A stretch of 64,000 nucleotides of DNA from Mesorhizobium sp. YM1C-6-2. GTDB lineage: Bacteria; Pseudomonadota; Alphaproteobacteria; Rhizobiales; Rhizobiaceae. The notes beneath the pieces were generated by a model. The model was not told the origin of the DNA. It did no database searches and saw nothing but the letters and a program-made list of their open reading frames with translations. Below are positions 7,729 to 15,917 of this stretch, in pieces (position 1 is the stretch's first letter; each line of letters opens with the position of its first letter). The DNA lies in assembly GCF_003666685.1 (NCBI RefSeq), contig NZ_RCIZ01000001.1, positions 186,001 through 250,000 on the forward strand, in the 5' to 3' direction. A program made the position numbers and the translations under genes.

Positions 7729-9594
7729 ATGATAACGCGCTTACGCAGGGCGGTTCATCTGCAATTGCTGCCGCTGGCGCTGGGCTTCGTCCTGCTCGGC
7801 GCGATCGTCGGCGCGCGCTCGCTGCTGATCGAATCGCAGCGCGACAGCAACAACGCCGCGCGGGCCGCCGCCGTGCTGGACAACCAGCTGGTAACGACCC
7901 TTTCGCTCGCCCAGGACGCGGAGACCGGCCAGCGCGGGTTCCTGCTGACGGGAGAGGAGCCCTATCTCGCGCCCTACCGCTCCGCCGTGTCGGCGCTGCC
8001 CGGCCAGCTGGAGGCGATCAGCGAGGCCGTCGCGTCGAGCCCGGAGCGGCGCGCGCAACTGGCTGCCCTGCGCGATGCGCTCGGCGACCGGATGGCCGAG
8101 ATCGACGAGACGATAGCCCTCTACCGGGCCGGCAACGCCGCCGAGGCGCTGGCGCTCCTGCGGACCAACCGCGGCAAGGCTTCGATGGACCGCATCCGCG
8201 GCGTCATCGGGGAGATGCGCCGCGGCGAGAGCGCCGACCTGCAGCAGCGGCTCGCCGTCTCCGAGCGCATCGACGAGCTGCTGCGCTGGGCCTCGATCCT
8301 CACCTTGCTCGGCGTGGTCGCGGTCGGCGCCTACGGCCTCTATGACGCGCGCCGGCGCATGCGCGACGTGGAGACCGCGCATGCCGGGCTGCTCGCCGCG
8401 AACGAGGCGCTGCGCAACGAGATCGCCACCCGCGAGGCCGCCGAGCTGCAGGTGCGCCAGATGCAGAAGATGGAGGCGGTCGGCCAGCTCACCGGAGGCA
8501 TCGCCCACGACTTCAACAACATGCTCGCCGTGATCATGAGCGCCATGAACCTGATCCAGCGCAAGCTGGCGCGCGGCGAGACCGACATCGGCAAGTTCGT
8601 CGACGCGGCGACCGATGCGACCGGCCGCGCCGCCGGCCTGACCACCCGGCTGCTCGCCTTCTCGCGCCAGCAGCCGCTGGCGCCGCAGGTGATCGACGCC
8701 AACCGCGTGGTGACCGGCATGTCCGACATGCTTCGGCGGACGCTCGGCGAGACGATCTCGGTGGAGACGGTGCTCGCCGGCGGGCTCTGGAAGACCCATG
8801 CCGACCCGAGCCAGATCGAGAACGCCATCCTCAACCTCGCGGTGAACGGGCGCGACGCCATGCCCGACGGCGGCAGCCTGACGATCGAGACGGCGAACTG
8901 CCATCTCGACGACGGCTACGCGGCAAGCCATGCGGAGGTGGTCGCCGGCCAGTATGTGATGATCGCCGTCACCGACAAGGGCGCCGGCATGACGCCGGAT
9001 GTGCTGGCGAAGGCGTTCGAGCCGTTCTTCACCACCAAGCCGGTGGACAAGGGGACGGGGCTCGGCTTGTCGCAGGTGTTCGGCTTCGTCAAGCAGTCCG
9101 GCGGGCACGTCAAGATCTACTCCGAGCTGGGCGAAGGAACCACGGTCAAGATCTACCTGAAGCGGTATTTCGGCGAAGAGCAGGAGGCGCCGGAGCCGCA
9201 AAGCGCCGTCGACGCCGCGCGGCGGCCGACCGAGACCGTGCTGGTGGTCGAGGACGACGAAAGGGTGCGGATCGGCACGGTCGATGCGCTGCGCGAGCTC
9301 GGCTATGTGGTGGTCCATGCCGGCAGCGCGGCAGAGGCGCTGAAGAAGCTCGCCGAATATCCTGATGTCGCGCTGCTCTTCACCGACATCGTGATGCCGG
9401 CGATGAACGGCAGGAAACTCGCGGAAGAGGCACTGGCGGGACGGCCGGGGCTGAAGGTGCTGTTCACCACCGGCTTTACCCGGAACGCCGTGGTGCACAA
9501 TGGCGTGCTCGATCCGGGCGTCAACTTCATCGCCAAGCCGTTCACGCTGGACCAGCTTGCCGCAAAACTGCGCGAAGTGCTGGACCGCTCGTAG
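7729..9594 (+). CDS. CHASE3 sensor hybrid histidine kinase with receiver domain
   Basis: A 621-residue sensor. A first membrane helix (residues about 11-30) and a second (about 186-204) flank a periplasmic CHASE3 domain containing AQDAETGQRGFLLTGEEPYL. A short coiled coil leads to the HisKA domain with phospho-acceptor H260 in GGIAHDFNNMLAVIM. The ATPase has the N box NAILNLAVNGRDAMP, G1 DKGAGM and TGLGLSQVFG. The C-terminal receiver has the acidic VVEDDE and phospho-acceptor D553 in FTDIVMPAMNG. HWE-unlike and FNN-type H-boxes such as this are common in rhizobial hybrid kinases. No separate response regulator is nearby, so its output is unknown. The SD is weak. Confidence 0.9.
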   Translation: MITRLRRAVHLQLLPLALGFVLLGAIVGARSLLIESQRDSNNAARAAAVLDNQLVTTLSLAQDAETGQRGFLLTGEEPYLAPYRSAVSALPGQLEAISEAVASSPERRAQLAALRDALGDRMAEIDETIALYRAGNAAEALALLRTNRGKASMDRIRGVIGEMRRGESADLQQRLAVSERIDELLRWASILTLLGVVAVGAYGLYDARRRMRDVETAHAGLLAANEALRNEIATREAAELQVRQMQKMEAVGQLTGGIAHDFNNMLAVIMSAMNLIQRKLARGETDIGKFVDAATDATGRAAGLTTRLLAFSRQQPLAPQVIDANRVVTGMSDMLRRTLGETISVETVLAGGLWKTHADPSQIENAILNLAVNGRDAMPDGGSLTIETANCHLDDGYAASHAEVVAGQYVMIAVTDKGAGMTPDVLAKAFEPFFTTKPVDKGTGLGLSQVFGFVKQSGGHVKIYSELGEGTTVKIYLKRYFGEEQEAPEPQSAVDAARRPTETVLVVEDDERVRIGTVDALRELGYVVVHAGSAAEALKKLAEYPDVALLFTDIVMPAMNGRKLAEEALAGRPGLKVLFTTGFTRNAVVHNGVLDPGVNFIAKPFTLDQLAAKLREVLDRS

Positions 9595-9640
9595 GTTCCC
9601 GGACGGGAAGCGGACCCGGCGCTGCCGGGCCTGCTGCTAT

Positions 9641-9668
9641 CCCAGCGCCCGTTCCGCGGGACGCTGGG
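9641..9668. terminator. Hairpin in the convergent gap between hybrid kinase and SRPBCC genes
   Basis: A 7-bp outer stem CCCAGCG / CGCTGGG continues, past one bulged A, into an inner 4-bp stem CCCG / CGGG. It sits between two convergent stop codons, so it could end transcription from both sides; no long U tract follows. Confidence 0.45.
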
Positions 9669-9684
9669 TTCGTATGCTGTCTCG

Positions 9685-10218
9685 TCAGGCCGGCAGGAGC
9701 CGATCGTATTCCGTGCGCAGGCGGCTCCAGCGTTCCCAGAACGGCTCAGCCTCCCTGCCCGCGGCGCGCGCGGCAAGGACGTCCAGATGCGTATGCCAGC
9801 CGGCCGCCACCTTGGTCAGCGTGCCGCGATCAGGCAGGCGGCGATGGGTGATGGTGAGCAGCACTTCGCCGCCCTGCCGCTCCAGCTCGAAGGTCACGTC
9901 ACCACTGTCTTCCCAGGTGAAGGAGAGCTTGCGGGGCGGATCGACCTCGGTGATGCGGCTCTTCATGCGCTGTTCCTCGGGGAAACCGGCCGGCCGCCGG
10001 GCAGGCCCCGTGGAGAGCTCGTCGTTGCGCCAGACGAATTCGAAGGGCGCGCCGACCTTCAGTTGCATCGGGCCGGCCGCCAGCCATTGGCGGCGCAGGT
10101 CGCTGTCGGTCAGATAGTCCCAGACGCGCTCGAGCGGGCCCGGCAGAAGGCGCTGGATCTTCAATGTGGTCGGTTCGATGAGGACGCCATAAGCGTCGAT
10201 GGCGGAATGTGCGTTCAT
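9685..10218 (-). CDS. SRPBCC (AHSA1/START-like) family protein
   Basis: A 177-residue protein of the activator-of-Hsp90-ATPase-like SRPBCC fold: LKIQRLLPGPLERVWDYLTD at the start, then QWLAAGPMQLKVGAPFEFVW, ITEVDPPRKLSFTW, and WHTHLDVLAAR in the C-terminal helix. These proteins have a hydrophobic cavity; most bacterial ones are uncharacterised. The start at 10218 overlaps the stop of the ArsR gene by 4 bp (ATGA), so the two are translationally coupled. ArsR-SRPBCC pairs are a common bacterial arrangement, in which the regulator represses its own operon; the ligand is usually unknown. Confidence 0.88.
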   Translation of the reverse strand: MNAHSAIDAYGVLIEPTTLKIQRLLPGPLERVWDYLTDSDLRRQWLAAGPMQLKVGAPFEFVWRNDELSTGPARRPAGFPEEQRMKSRITEVDPPRKLSFTWEDSGDVTFELERQGGEVLLTITHRRLPDRGTLTKVAAGWHTHLDVLAARAAGREAEPFWERWSRLRTEYDRLLPA

Positions 10219-10631
10219 TGATCGTCTCCTTCTTTCGGGTCGGGTTCTTTGGGGTGGGGGGTGACTGGCGATTTCTCGGGGGTGACCGGCGATTGCCTGC
10301 GGGCATCGTCCTGGCGCAACAGGCGCTCCAACTGATCCAGGCGGCCGCTCCAGAAGCGCTCGTAGAAGCTCAGCCATTCATGGGCGCTGGCCAGCGGACC
10401 CGGGTCGAGGCGGCAGAAATGCGTGCGCCCGCGCACGTCGCGGCGGATCAGGCCAGCGCTTTCCAGTGTCTTGATGTGCTTGGAGGCTGCGGCAAGCGAG
10501 ATGGAGAAGGGTTCGGCAAGCTGGCTCACCGTGCGCTCGCCATCCGCAAGCTGGCGCAACATGCGCCGCCGCGTCGGATCGCCGAGGGCGTGGAAAACGG
10601 TGTCCAGTTCGGGCGCAAGAAGCTCAACCAT
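10215..10631 (-). CDS. ArsR-family winged-helix repressor
   Basis: A 138-residue regulator beginning MVELLAPELDTVFHALGDPTRRRML, followed by SQLAEPFSISLAAASKHIKTLE (recognition helix) and GLIRRDVRGRTHFC (wing). The C-terminus is a polar tail with a repeated SPVTP unit (SPVTPEKSPVTP), which is unusual for the family. There is no pair of Cys suited to metal sensing in the DNA-binding helix, so it is not an obvious metal sensor. Two identical TCAACC-N4-GGTTGA operators lie at its promoter, one covering the start codon, supporting autorepression. No Shine-Dalgarno precedes the ATG; the mRNA may be leaderless. Confidence 0.9.
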   Translation of the reverse strand: MVELLAPELDTVFHALGDPTRRRMLRQLADGERTVSQLAEPFSISLAAASKHIKTLESAGLIRRDVRGRTHFCRLDPGPLASAHEWLSFYERFWSGRLDQLERLLRQDDARRQSPVTPEKSPVTPHPKEPDPKEGDDQ

Positions 10632-10678
10632 GTGGTTGAATATATGCGTACGATTATGAAAGTCAACCTTTCGGTTGA
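10624..10678 (-). promoter_or_regulatory. ArsR promoter with two identical inverted-repeat operators
   Basis: TCAACC-ATGT-GGTTGA lies at 10624-10639 and TCAACC-TTTC-GGTTGA at 10663-10678; both are followed on the plus strand by ATAT. On the minus strand, TTGACT (10666-10661), a 16-bp spacer and TATATT (10644-10639) form a sigma-70 promoter. The distal operator covers the -35, and the proximal operator starts in the -10 and spans the start codon at 10631. Predicted transcription starts within a few bases of the ATG. This is what an autoregulated ArsR promoter would look like. Confidence 0.8.
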
Positions 10679-10691
10679 ATATTATCGTCGG

Positions 10692-11237
10692 CTATGGCTG
10701 GGAGGCTGCCGGCTTGCCGCTGCGGCGTTCGAGCAGGATGGTCGGCTGCCCGTGATATGCCGTTCTCAGCTTTTCGCGATAGCCGAGCTTGCGCGCGACG
10801 GCGAGCGACGGCGCGTTTCCGGGATCGATGATGCAGACCGTCCTGTCGAAGCCGGGCCGGCCCTCCGCCCATGCGTGAATACCGCCGAGGACTTCGGTGG
10901 CGAGGCCCTTGCCATGCGTCGTCGGGATGAGCGCCCACCCGGCCTCCGGCGTGCCTTCGATCGATGGAACGAGGTCGCGCTTGAGGTCATGGAAACCGGC
11001 CTCGCCGATGAAACGGCCCGTCGCCTTCTCCTCGATCGCCCAGAAGCCGTAGCCGATCAGCGGCCACATGCCGACATAGCGCAGCAACCTGACCCAGGTC
11101 TCTTCGCGGCTGCGCGCCTTGCCGCCGATGAAGCGGGTAACGACCGGGTCGGTCCACATCGCGGCATAGGCTTCGAAGTCTCCGAGCCCATGCGCCCTGA
11201 GGATCGTACGCTCCGTCTCGATGGTCGGCGCCGTCAT
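10692..11237 (-). CDS. GNAT-family N-acetyltransferase (RimJ/RimL type)
   Basis: A 181-residue acetyltransferase starting MTAPTIETERTILRAHGLGD, with the typical RimJ/RimL beginning TERTILR. It also has IGYGFWAIEEKATGRFIGEAGF, EAGWALIPTTHGKGLATEV (acetyl-CoA pyrophosphate loop of the Q/RxxGxG/A type, here HGKGLA) and IIDPGNAPSLAVARKLGY (motif B). It should transfer an acetyl group to an amine; the substrate is unknown. A longer frame upstream is an out-of-frame artefact over the tatC end. It stands between tatC and the ArsR pair, about 100 bp from tatC's stop, and could be the last gene of the tat transcript. Confidence 0.85.
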   Translation of the reverse strand: MTAPTIETERTILRAHGLGDFEAYAAMWTDPVVTRFIGGKARSREETWVRLLRYVGMWPLIGYGFWAIEEKATGRFIGEAGFHDLKRDLVPSIEGTPEAGWALIPTTHGKGLATEVLGGIHAWAEGRPGFDRTVCIIDPGNAPSLAVARKLGYREKLRTAYHGQPTILLERRSGKPAASQP

Positions 11238-11334
11238 GGATTCCACCCTCTGCAAGGGCAGCATCCTGAGCCTTCTTTTCGCGAAGGCTAGTGCCACCGG
11301 TGCTTTCGCCTTGGCGGCAACCAGGAAGATCGGA

Positions 11335-12198
11335 CTATTCGGCGGCGGACGTGGTTTCCGCCGACTTGCCGGCGGCCTCCTCGGCGGCTTCCTGCCGCTC
11401 ACGGGCAAGCCGCTCGGCCTCGCGCTTGCGCTCCACCATGCGCGCCGCCCAGATCGAAACCTCGTAGAGGATGATGGTCGGCACGGCGAGACCGATCTGG
11501 CTGACCGGATCGGGCGGGGTGAGCACGGCGGCGACGATGAAGGCGATCACGATCGCCCATTTGCGCTTGTCGGCCAGCGCCGCGGAGGACAGCAGCCCGA
11601 CACGCGCCATCAGCGTGGTGACGACCGGCAACTGGAAGACCAGGCCGAAGGAGAAGATCAGCGTCATGATGAGGCTGAGATATTCCGACACCTTCGGAAG
11701 CAGGGAAATCTGCACCTCGCCGTCGCCGCCGGTCTGCTGCATGGCGAGGAAGAACCACATCACCATCGGGGTGAAGAAGAAATAGACCAGCGCCCCGCCC
11801 ATCAGGAACAGGATCGGCGAGGCGATGAGGAAGGGCAGGAAGGCGCTACGCTCGTTCTTGTAGAGGCCGGGCGCCACGAATTTGTAGATCTGCGCGGCGA
11901 TCAGCGGGAAGGCCACGACCAGGCCGCCGAACATGGCGAGCTTGATCTGGGTGAAGAAGAACTCCTGCGGCGCGGTGTAGATGAGCTCGACCTTCTGGTC
12001 GGCGAGGCCAGCCCAATGGACCGCCCACTGGAAGGGGATGACCAGGATGTTGAAAAGCTGCTTGGCAAAGAAGAAGCAGACCAGGAAGGCTATGAAGAAG
12101 CCGCCGATCGACCACATCAGCCGCGAGCGCAGCTCGATCAGATGCTCGATGAGCGGGGCCGACGATTTGTCGATCTCGTCCTGGTCGGTGTTGCTCAC
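11335..12198 (-). CDS. tatC: Twin-arginine translocase subunit TatC
   Basis: A 287-residue six-helix inner-membrane protein, the receptor for twin-arginine signal peptides. Recognisable signatures are the N-terminal PLIEHLIELRSRL, the first periplasmic loop IYTAPQEFFFTQIKL, FPLIAAQIYKFVAPGLYKNE and the late LTPPDPVSQIGLAVPTIILYE. The C-terminal tail is a charged cytoplasmic extension rich in Glu/Arg/Ala. Its start overlaps the tatB stop by 4 bp. With TatA and TatB it exports folded cofactor proteins. It is the last of the three tat genes, and serS, usual downstream in relatives as I recall, is not here. Confidence 0.97.
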   Translation of the reverse strand: MSNTDQDEIDKSSAPLIEHLIELRSRLMWSIGGFFIAFLVCFFFAKQLFNILVIPFQWAVHWAGLADQKVELIYTAPQEFFFTQIKLAMFGGLVVAFPLIAAQIYKFVAPGLYKNERSAFLPFLIASPILFLMGGALVYFFFTPMVMWFFLAMQQTGGDGEVQISLLPKVSEYLSLIMTLIFSFGLVFQLPVVTTLMARVGLLSSAALADKRKWAIVIAFIVAAVLTPPDPVSQIGLAVPTIILYEVSIWAARMVERKREAERLARERQEAAEEAAGKSAETTSAAE

Positions 12199-12803
12199 GT
12201 CGCGCTGCTTTCGGTTTTCTTCTTGCGGGGCGCGGCCTTGGGCTTGGCCTCACCGGTCGCGACGGCGGTCTTTTTCGGGGCGCGGGGCTTCGCCGCCTTC
12301 TTCGGGGCGGCAGCCTTGGCGGCAGGCTGCGCTGCGGCCGTGGAGCCCGTTGCCGCTGCTGCCGCAACAGCGGCAGGCGCCGGCGTAGAGGCAGCCGGCG
12401 TGGAAGCAGGCGGCGTCGCGGCTTCGCCGGGCATGGCCGCGGCGCCGTTCTTCAGCGGCTCGCTTGCGGCGGCGACGGGCGAAGCAGGCTCCGGCGGCTT
12501 GGGCTTCAGCGTGTCGAGGCCGGCGCGGACATCGGCCGCGGCCTTCTCGAAGGGATTGAGCTGCTTCTTGATCTCTGTCGTCGGATTGAGGCTGCGCAGC
12601 GAGTCCACCGACTTCTTGACGTCGTCCAGCTCGGCTTCCTTGAGCGCCTCGTTGAACTGTTTCTGGAAGTCGCCGGCCATGGCGCGCAGTTTCGCCGTCG
12701 TCTTGCCGAAGGTGCGCAGCATCTTCGGCAAGTCTTTCGGCCCAACGACCACGATCATGACGACCGCGATCACCAGCATCTCGGTCCAGCCGATATCGAA
12801 CAT
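12195..12803 (-). CDS. tatB: Twin-arginine translocase subunit TatB
   Basis: A 202-residue protein. The single N-terminal membrane helix ends in the Gly-Pro hinge (IGWTEMLVIAVVMIVVVGPKDLP), followed by an amphipathic helix and a coiled region (FQKQFNEALKEAELDDVKKS). The C-terminal 100 residues are a Pro/Ala/Lys-rich linker (AAPKKAAKPRAPKKTA), longer and more basic than in E. coli. TatB forms the substrate-recognition complex with TatC. It starts 42 bp after tatA and overlaps tatC by 4 bp. Confidence 0.95.
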   Translation of the reverse strand: MFDIGWTEMLVIAVVMIVVVGPKDLPKMLRTFGKTTAKLRAMAGDFQKQFNEALKEAELDDVKKSVDSLRSLNPTTEIKKQLNPFEKAAADVRAGLDTLKPKPPEPASPVAAASEPLKNGAAAMPGEAATPPASTPAASTPAPAAVAAAAATGSTAAAQPAAKAAAPKKAAKPRAPKKTAVATGEAKPKAAPRKKKTESSAT

Positions 12804-12845
12804 TGGCTTCTGTCCGGCTCTATTGGCCCGGGACGTTCCCGGGCG

Positions 12846-13067
12846 TCAGCTCTTGGAAGCCTTTTCCTTGGCCGAGTTCATCGCCTCGTCGGCGCGATGC
12901 TCCACGGTCTTGGGATCGTCGGCGGTGTCGTCGTCGGCCATGCCCTTCTTGAAGCTCTTGATGCCCTTGGCCATGTCGCCCATCAGCTCGGGGATCTTGC
13001 CGCGTCCGAAGACCAGCAGCACGACGACCAGCACGATCAGCCAGTGCCAGATTGAAAAGGAACCCAT
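12846..13067 (-). CDS. tatA: Twin-arginine translocase subunit TatA
   Basis: A 73-residue pore-forming subunit: N-terminal helix [20 protein letters not shown], then the conserved [23 protein letters not shown] amphipathic helix (positions about 21-43), and a short acidic tail. It oligomerises to let folded proteins across the inner membrane. It is first in tatABC, 35 bp downstream of the ABC ATPase gene. Confidence 0.96.
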   Translation of the reverse strand: MGSFSIWHWLIVLVVVLLVFGRGKIPELMGDMAKGIKSFKKGMADDDTADDPKTVEHRADEAMNSAKEKASKS

Positions 13068-13102
13068 TTGTTACTCTCTTCCCATGTTTCTCTAGCTACG
13101 AT

Positions 13103-14224
13103 CTATGCGTTTTCGTCGCCAGTTTCAAACACAAGTACGTCAGACTTGCGCAACGAAAGCCAGATATCTCGCGCGTTAGGAGACAATGCGCCGCAGCGGA
13201 CCCGCGCCCGGACGGGCGTTTCGGCGCCTGAAACCGCAAATTCGATGAGTTCGACGACGCCGAGATAGCGCCGGGACAGGATGCGCGCCTCCGTCTCGCC
13301 CTCGCTCTCGCCGACGTCGAAGCCGGACAGCCTGACGGCGACGGTGGCCGCCGCGCCGTCGGCCAGCCCGGGGGCTAAGACCTTGCCGACCGGCGTATCG
13401 GCCATGCCGTCCCTGACCCTTGCCGGGAACAGGTTGAGCTCGGAGAAGAAGCCGGCGACGAAAAGATCGACCGGATTGAGATAAAGCTCTTCGGCGCGGC
13501 CTGCCTGGACCAGCCTGCCCGACTTCATGAGCGCGATGCGGTCGCCGAGCCGCATCGCCTCCTCCGCGTCGTGGGTGACGACGATGGCGGTGGCGCGACT
13601 TTCGCGCAGGATGGCCAGCGTCTCGGCGCGCACGCTGTCCTTGAGACGCGAATCGAGGCCGGAGAACGGTTCGTCCATCAGAAGCACGGCCGGCCGGGGC
13701 GCCAGCGCGCGGGCAAGTGCGACGCGCTGCTGCTCGCCGCCGGAAAGCACATGCGGGAAGGAGTTCGCATGATGCTCCAGGCCGACGCGGGAAAGCGCGA
13801 TATGCGCCTCGCGTCGCGCCTCTTCGCGCGACAAAGCGGTGAGGCCGAAGCGGACATTGTCGAGGATGGTGAGGTGCGGAAAGAGCGCGAAATCCTGGAA
13901 CACCAGCCCGATCGAGCGCTGCTCCGGCGGCAGGAAGACCGCGGGGCCGGCGATCTCGCGGTCGTTGAGCAGGACGCGGCCTGAGCTCTGCGGCTCGATG
14001 CCGGCGGCGATCCTGAGCAAGGTCGTCTTGCCCGAGCCCGAGGGACCGAGCAGGCAAAGCACCTCGCCGGGCTCGGCCGCGAAGGAGATGTCGGCCAGCG
14101 TCTCGCGATCCGAATTGAACGAATGCCTGATGTGCTCGAAGGCGAGTTTCGCCGCAAACGTGACGCCCGCCGTCACCCGCGAGGAAGCGGCCGGGGTTTC
14201 GGACTTGCTACGCTGGACGTTCAA
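13103..14224 (-). CDS. ABC transporter ATP-binding protein, iron/spermidine-type (FbpC/PotA-like)
   Basis: A 373-residue ATPase: Walker A GPSGSGKTT, Q-loop VFQDFALFPHLT, signature VLSGGEQQRVALARAL, Walker B AVLLMDEPFSGLD and the switch His in VVTHDAEEAM. Residues about 250-373 form an extra beta-rich regulatory region of the TOBE type (LNPVDLFVAGFFSELNLFPA). FQDFALFPHLT and the short C-domain favour the Fe(III) or thiamine/polyamine importer class. No permease or binding-protein gene is adjacent. It lies between scpB and tatA, which I recall as neighbours in related genomes, so it looks inserted. It may assemble with a permease encoded elsewhere. Confidence 0.88.
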   Translation of the reverse strand: MNVQRSKSETPAASSRVTAGVTFAAKLAFEHIRHSFNSDRETLADISFAAEPGEVLCLLGPSGSGKTTLLRIAAGIEPQSSGRVLLNDREIAGPAVFLPPEQRSIGLVFQDFALFPHLTILDNVRFGLTALSREEARREAHIALSRVGLEHHANSFPHVLSGGEQQRVALARALAPRPAVLLMDEPFSGLDSRLKDSVRAETLAILRESRATAIVVTHDAEEAMRLGDRIALMKSGRLVQAGRAEELYLNPVDLFVAGFFSELNLFPARVRDGMADTPVGKVLAPGLADGAAATVAVRLSGFDVGESEGETEARILSRRYLGVVELIEFAVSGAETPVRARVRCGALSPNARDIWLSLRKSDVLVFETGDENA

Positions 14225-14293
14225 CCGGCAGGCTCCAGTGCGGGGCGGGCGACGTGGACTTATCGCCCGGCACCCTGCTTTCCCGGCAGCCGG

Positions 14294-15049
14294 TCAATCA
14301 TCTGTCGCCTTGGGTGTCAACAGACCGAGTTCCTCGAGGTCGACGTCAGTCAGCGGATCCTCGTCCTCGGTAAGCTCGTCGGGATCGGCCGGCGGCGTCG
14401 GCATCGAGAAGTTCGCCGGCATGCGGGCCGCGAGCAGTCCGGCGCCCTTCAGCTCCTCCATGCCGGGCAGGTCGCGGATCTCCTCCAGCGCGAAATGGTC
14501 GAGGAAGGTATCGGTGGTGCCGTAGGTGACGGGACGGCCGGGAGTACGGCGGCGGCCGCGCATGCGGATCCATTCCGTCTCCATCAGCGTGTCTATGGTG
14601 CCCTTGGAGGTCTCGACGCCGCGGATATCCTCGATCTCGGCGCGGGTGACCGGCTGGTGATAGGCGATGATGGCGAGCACTTCGAGTGCCGCGCGGGAAA
14701 GCTTCTTCTGCTGAACGCTGTCGCGGCTCATCAGGAAGGCGAGGTCGCCGGCGGTACGGAAGGCCCAGCCGTCGCCGACCTTCACCAGGTTGACGCCACG
14801 ACGCGCATAAATCTGCTGCAGCTCGGCCATGGCGGCGGGCACGTCGACGCCTTCGGGCAGGCGCTGGCCGATCTGCTTCTCGCTGACGGGCTCGGCACTG
14901 GCGAAGACGATGGCTTCCGCCATGCGCACGGCTTCGGCGAGGTGCAGGCGCTCGGCGGGATTGAGAACCGGAGCCGCTTCTTCCTCGACCTCGTCGGCGA
15001 CAGTGTCGGCGATCGGAAAAGGTACGACGGAGCCGCTGCCTTCAGTCAT
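14294..15049 (-). CDS. scpB: Segregation and condensation protein ScpB
   Basis: A 251-residue protein with the two winged-helix domains of ScpB: RMAEAIVFASAEPVSEKQIGQRLP at the start, WAFRTAGDLAFL, the conserved LEVLAIIAYHQPVTRAEIEDIRG, and RTPGRPVTYGTTDTFLDHF near the end of the second domain. The C-terminal tail is acidic. With ScpA it forms the kleisin complex on SMC that compacts and segregates the chromosome. Its start overlaps the scpA stop by 4 bp. Confidence 0.95.
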   Translation of the reverse strand: MTEGSGSVVPFPIADTVADEVEEEAAPVLNPAERLHLAEAVRMAEAIVFASAEPVSEKQIGQRLPEGVDVPAAMAELQQIYARRGVNLVKVGDGWAFRTAGDLAFLMSRDSVQQKKLSRAALEVLAIIAYHQPVTRAEIEDIRGVETSKGTIDTLMETEWIRMRGRRRTPGRPVTYGTTDTFLDHFALEEIRDLPGMEELKGAGLLAARMPANFSMPTPPADPDELTEDEDPLTDVDLEELGLLTPKATDD

Positions 15050-15903
15050 GGTACCACCTCAAGGGACTTTCTGGCCTGCTGCTGCCGGCCGCGCAGATAG
15101 AGCGGCGCGAAGGCAACCTCCTGGCGCGCCTCCAGCGTGCCCTCGCGGATGAGCTCGAGGCTCGCGGCGAAGGAACTGGCGATCGCGGTCGCGCGATCCT
15201 CCGGCGTCGTCAGATAGTCGATCAGGAACTGGTCGAGCGCGGTCCAGTCGCGCATTTCGCCGACGATGCGCGAGAGGATGTCGCGCGCCTCCTTGAGCGA
15301 CCAGACGCCGCGCCGGGCGATCTTCACCCGGTCGATGGCCTGGCGCTGGCGCTGCACCGCATAGGCGGTCAAGAGGTCGTAGAGCGTCGCCGACCACTCG
15401 TTGCGCTTCTCGACGATGACGAGTTCGGGCATGCCGCGGGCGAAGACGTCGCGGCCGAGCCGATTGCGGTTGACGAGCCGGGAGGCCGCATCGCGCATCG
15501 CTTCGAGGCGCTTCAGGCGGAACTGCAGCACGGCGGCCATTTCCTCGCCCGATTCGCCCTCGTCGCCGGGCTGCTTAGGGATCAGCAGCTTCGACTTCAG
15601 GAAGGCCAGCCAGGCGGCCATGACGAGATAGTCGGCGGCGAGTTCGAGGCGCAGCTTGCGGGCGGTCTCGATGAAGACGAGATATTGCTCGGCGAGCGCC
15701 AGCACCGAGATGCGCGCCAGATCGACCTTCTGGTTGCGGGCGAGATGCAGCAGGAGGTCGAGCGGGCCCTCGAAGCCGGCGACGTCGACGACCAGCGACG
15801 GATCGTCGGAGGTGCGCGTCTCGTCGTTGTCCGCCCACAGCTTTTCCATGGGGCGGTCCGTCGGGACGGCTTTCCCAGCCTTGCTGTCCGAGGTCTCCGC
15901 CAA
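15046..15903 (-). CDS. scpA: Segregation and condensation protein ScpA (kleisin)
   Basis: A 285-residue kleisin. After a polar 40-residue N-terminus comes FEGPLDLLLHLARNQKVDLARISVLALAEQYL (positions about 44-75), the family's hallmark, then AWLAFLKSKLLIP. The C-terminal winged-helix segment contains DRATAIASSFAASLELIREG and FAPLYLR. It bridges SMC heads and binds ScpB. It lies 14 bp after nagZ, so nagZ-scpA-scpB form one transcript. Confidence 0.95.
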   Translation of the reverse strand: MAETSDSKAGKAVPTDRPMEKLWADNDETRTSDDPSLVVDVAGFEGPLDLLLHLARNQKVDLARISVLALAEQYLVFIETARKLRLELAADYLVMAAWLAFLKSKLLIPKQPGDEGESGEEMAAVLQFRLKRLEAMRDAASRLVNRNRLGRDVFARGMPELVIVEKRNEWSATLYDLLTAYAVQRQRQAIDRVKIARRGVWSLKEARDILSRIVGEMRDWTALDQFLIDYLTTPEDRATAIASSFAASLELIREGTLEARQEVAFAPLYLRGRQQQARKSLEVVP

Positions 15904-15917
15904 CTTCGTCCGGTCTC

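Noticed and set aside
7741-9498. A 585-codon minus-strand frame opposite the CHASE3 hybrid kinase
   Set aside because: It is antisense to clear kinase and receiver motifs; His/Arg/Gly-rich composition is typical of a shadow frame.
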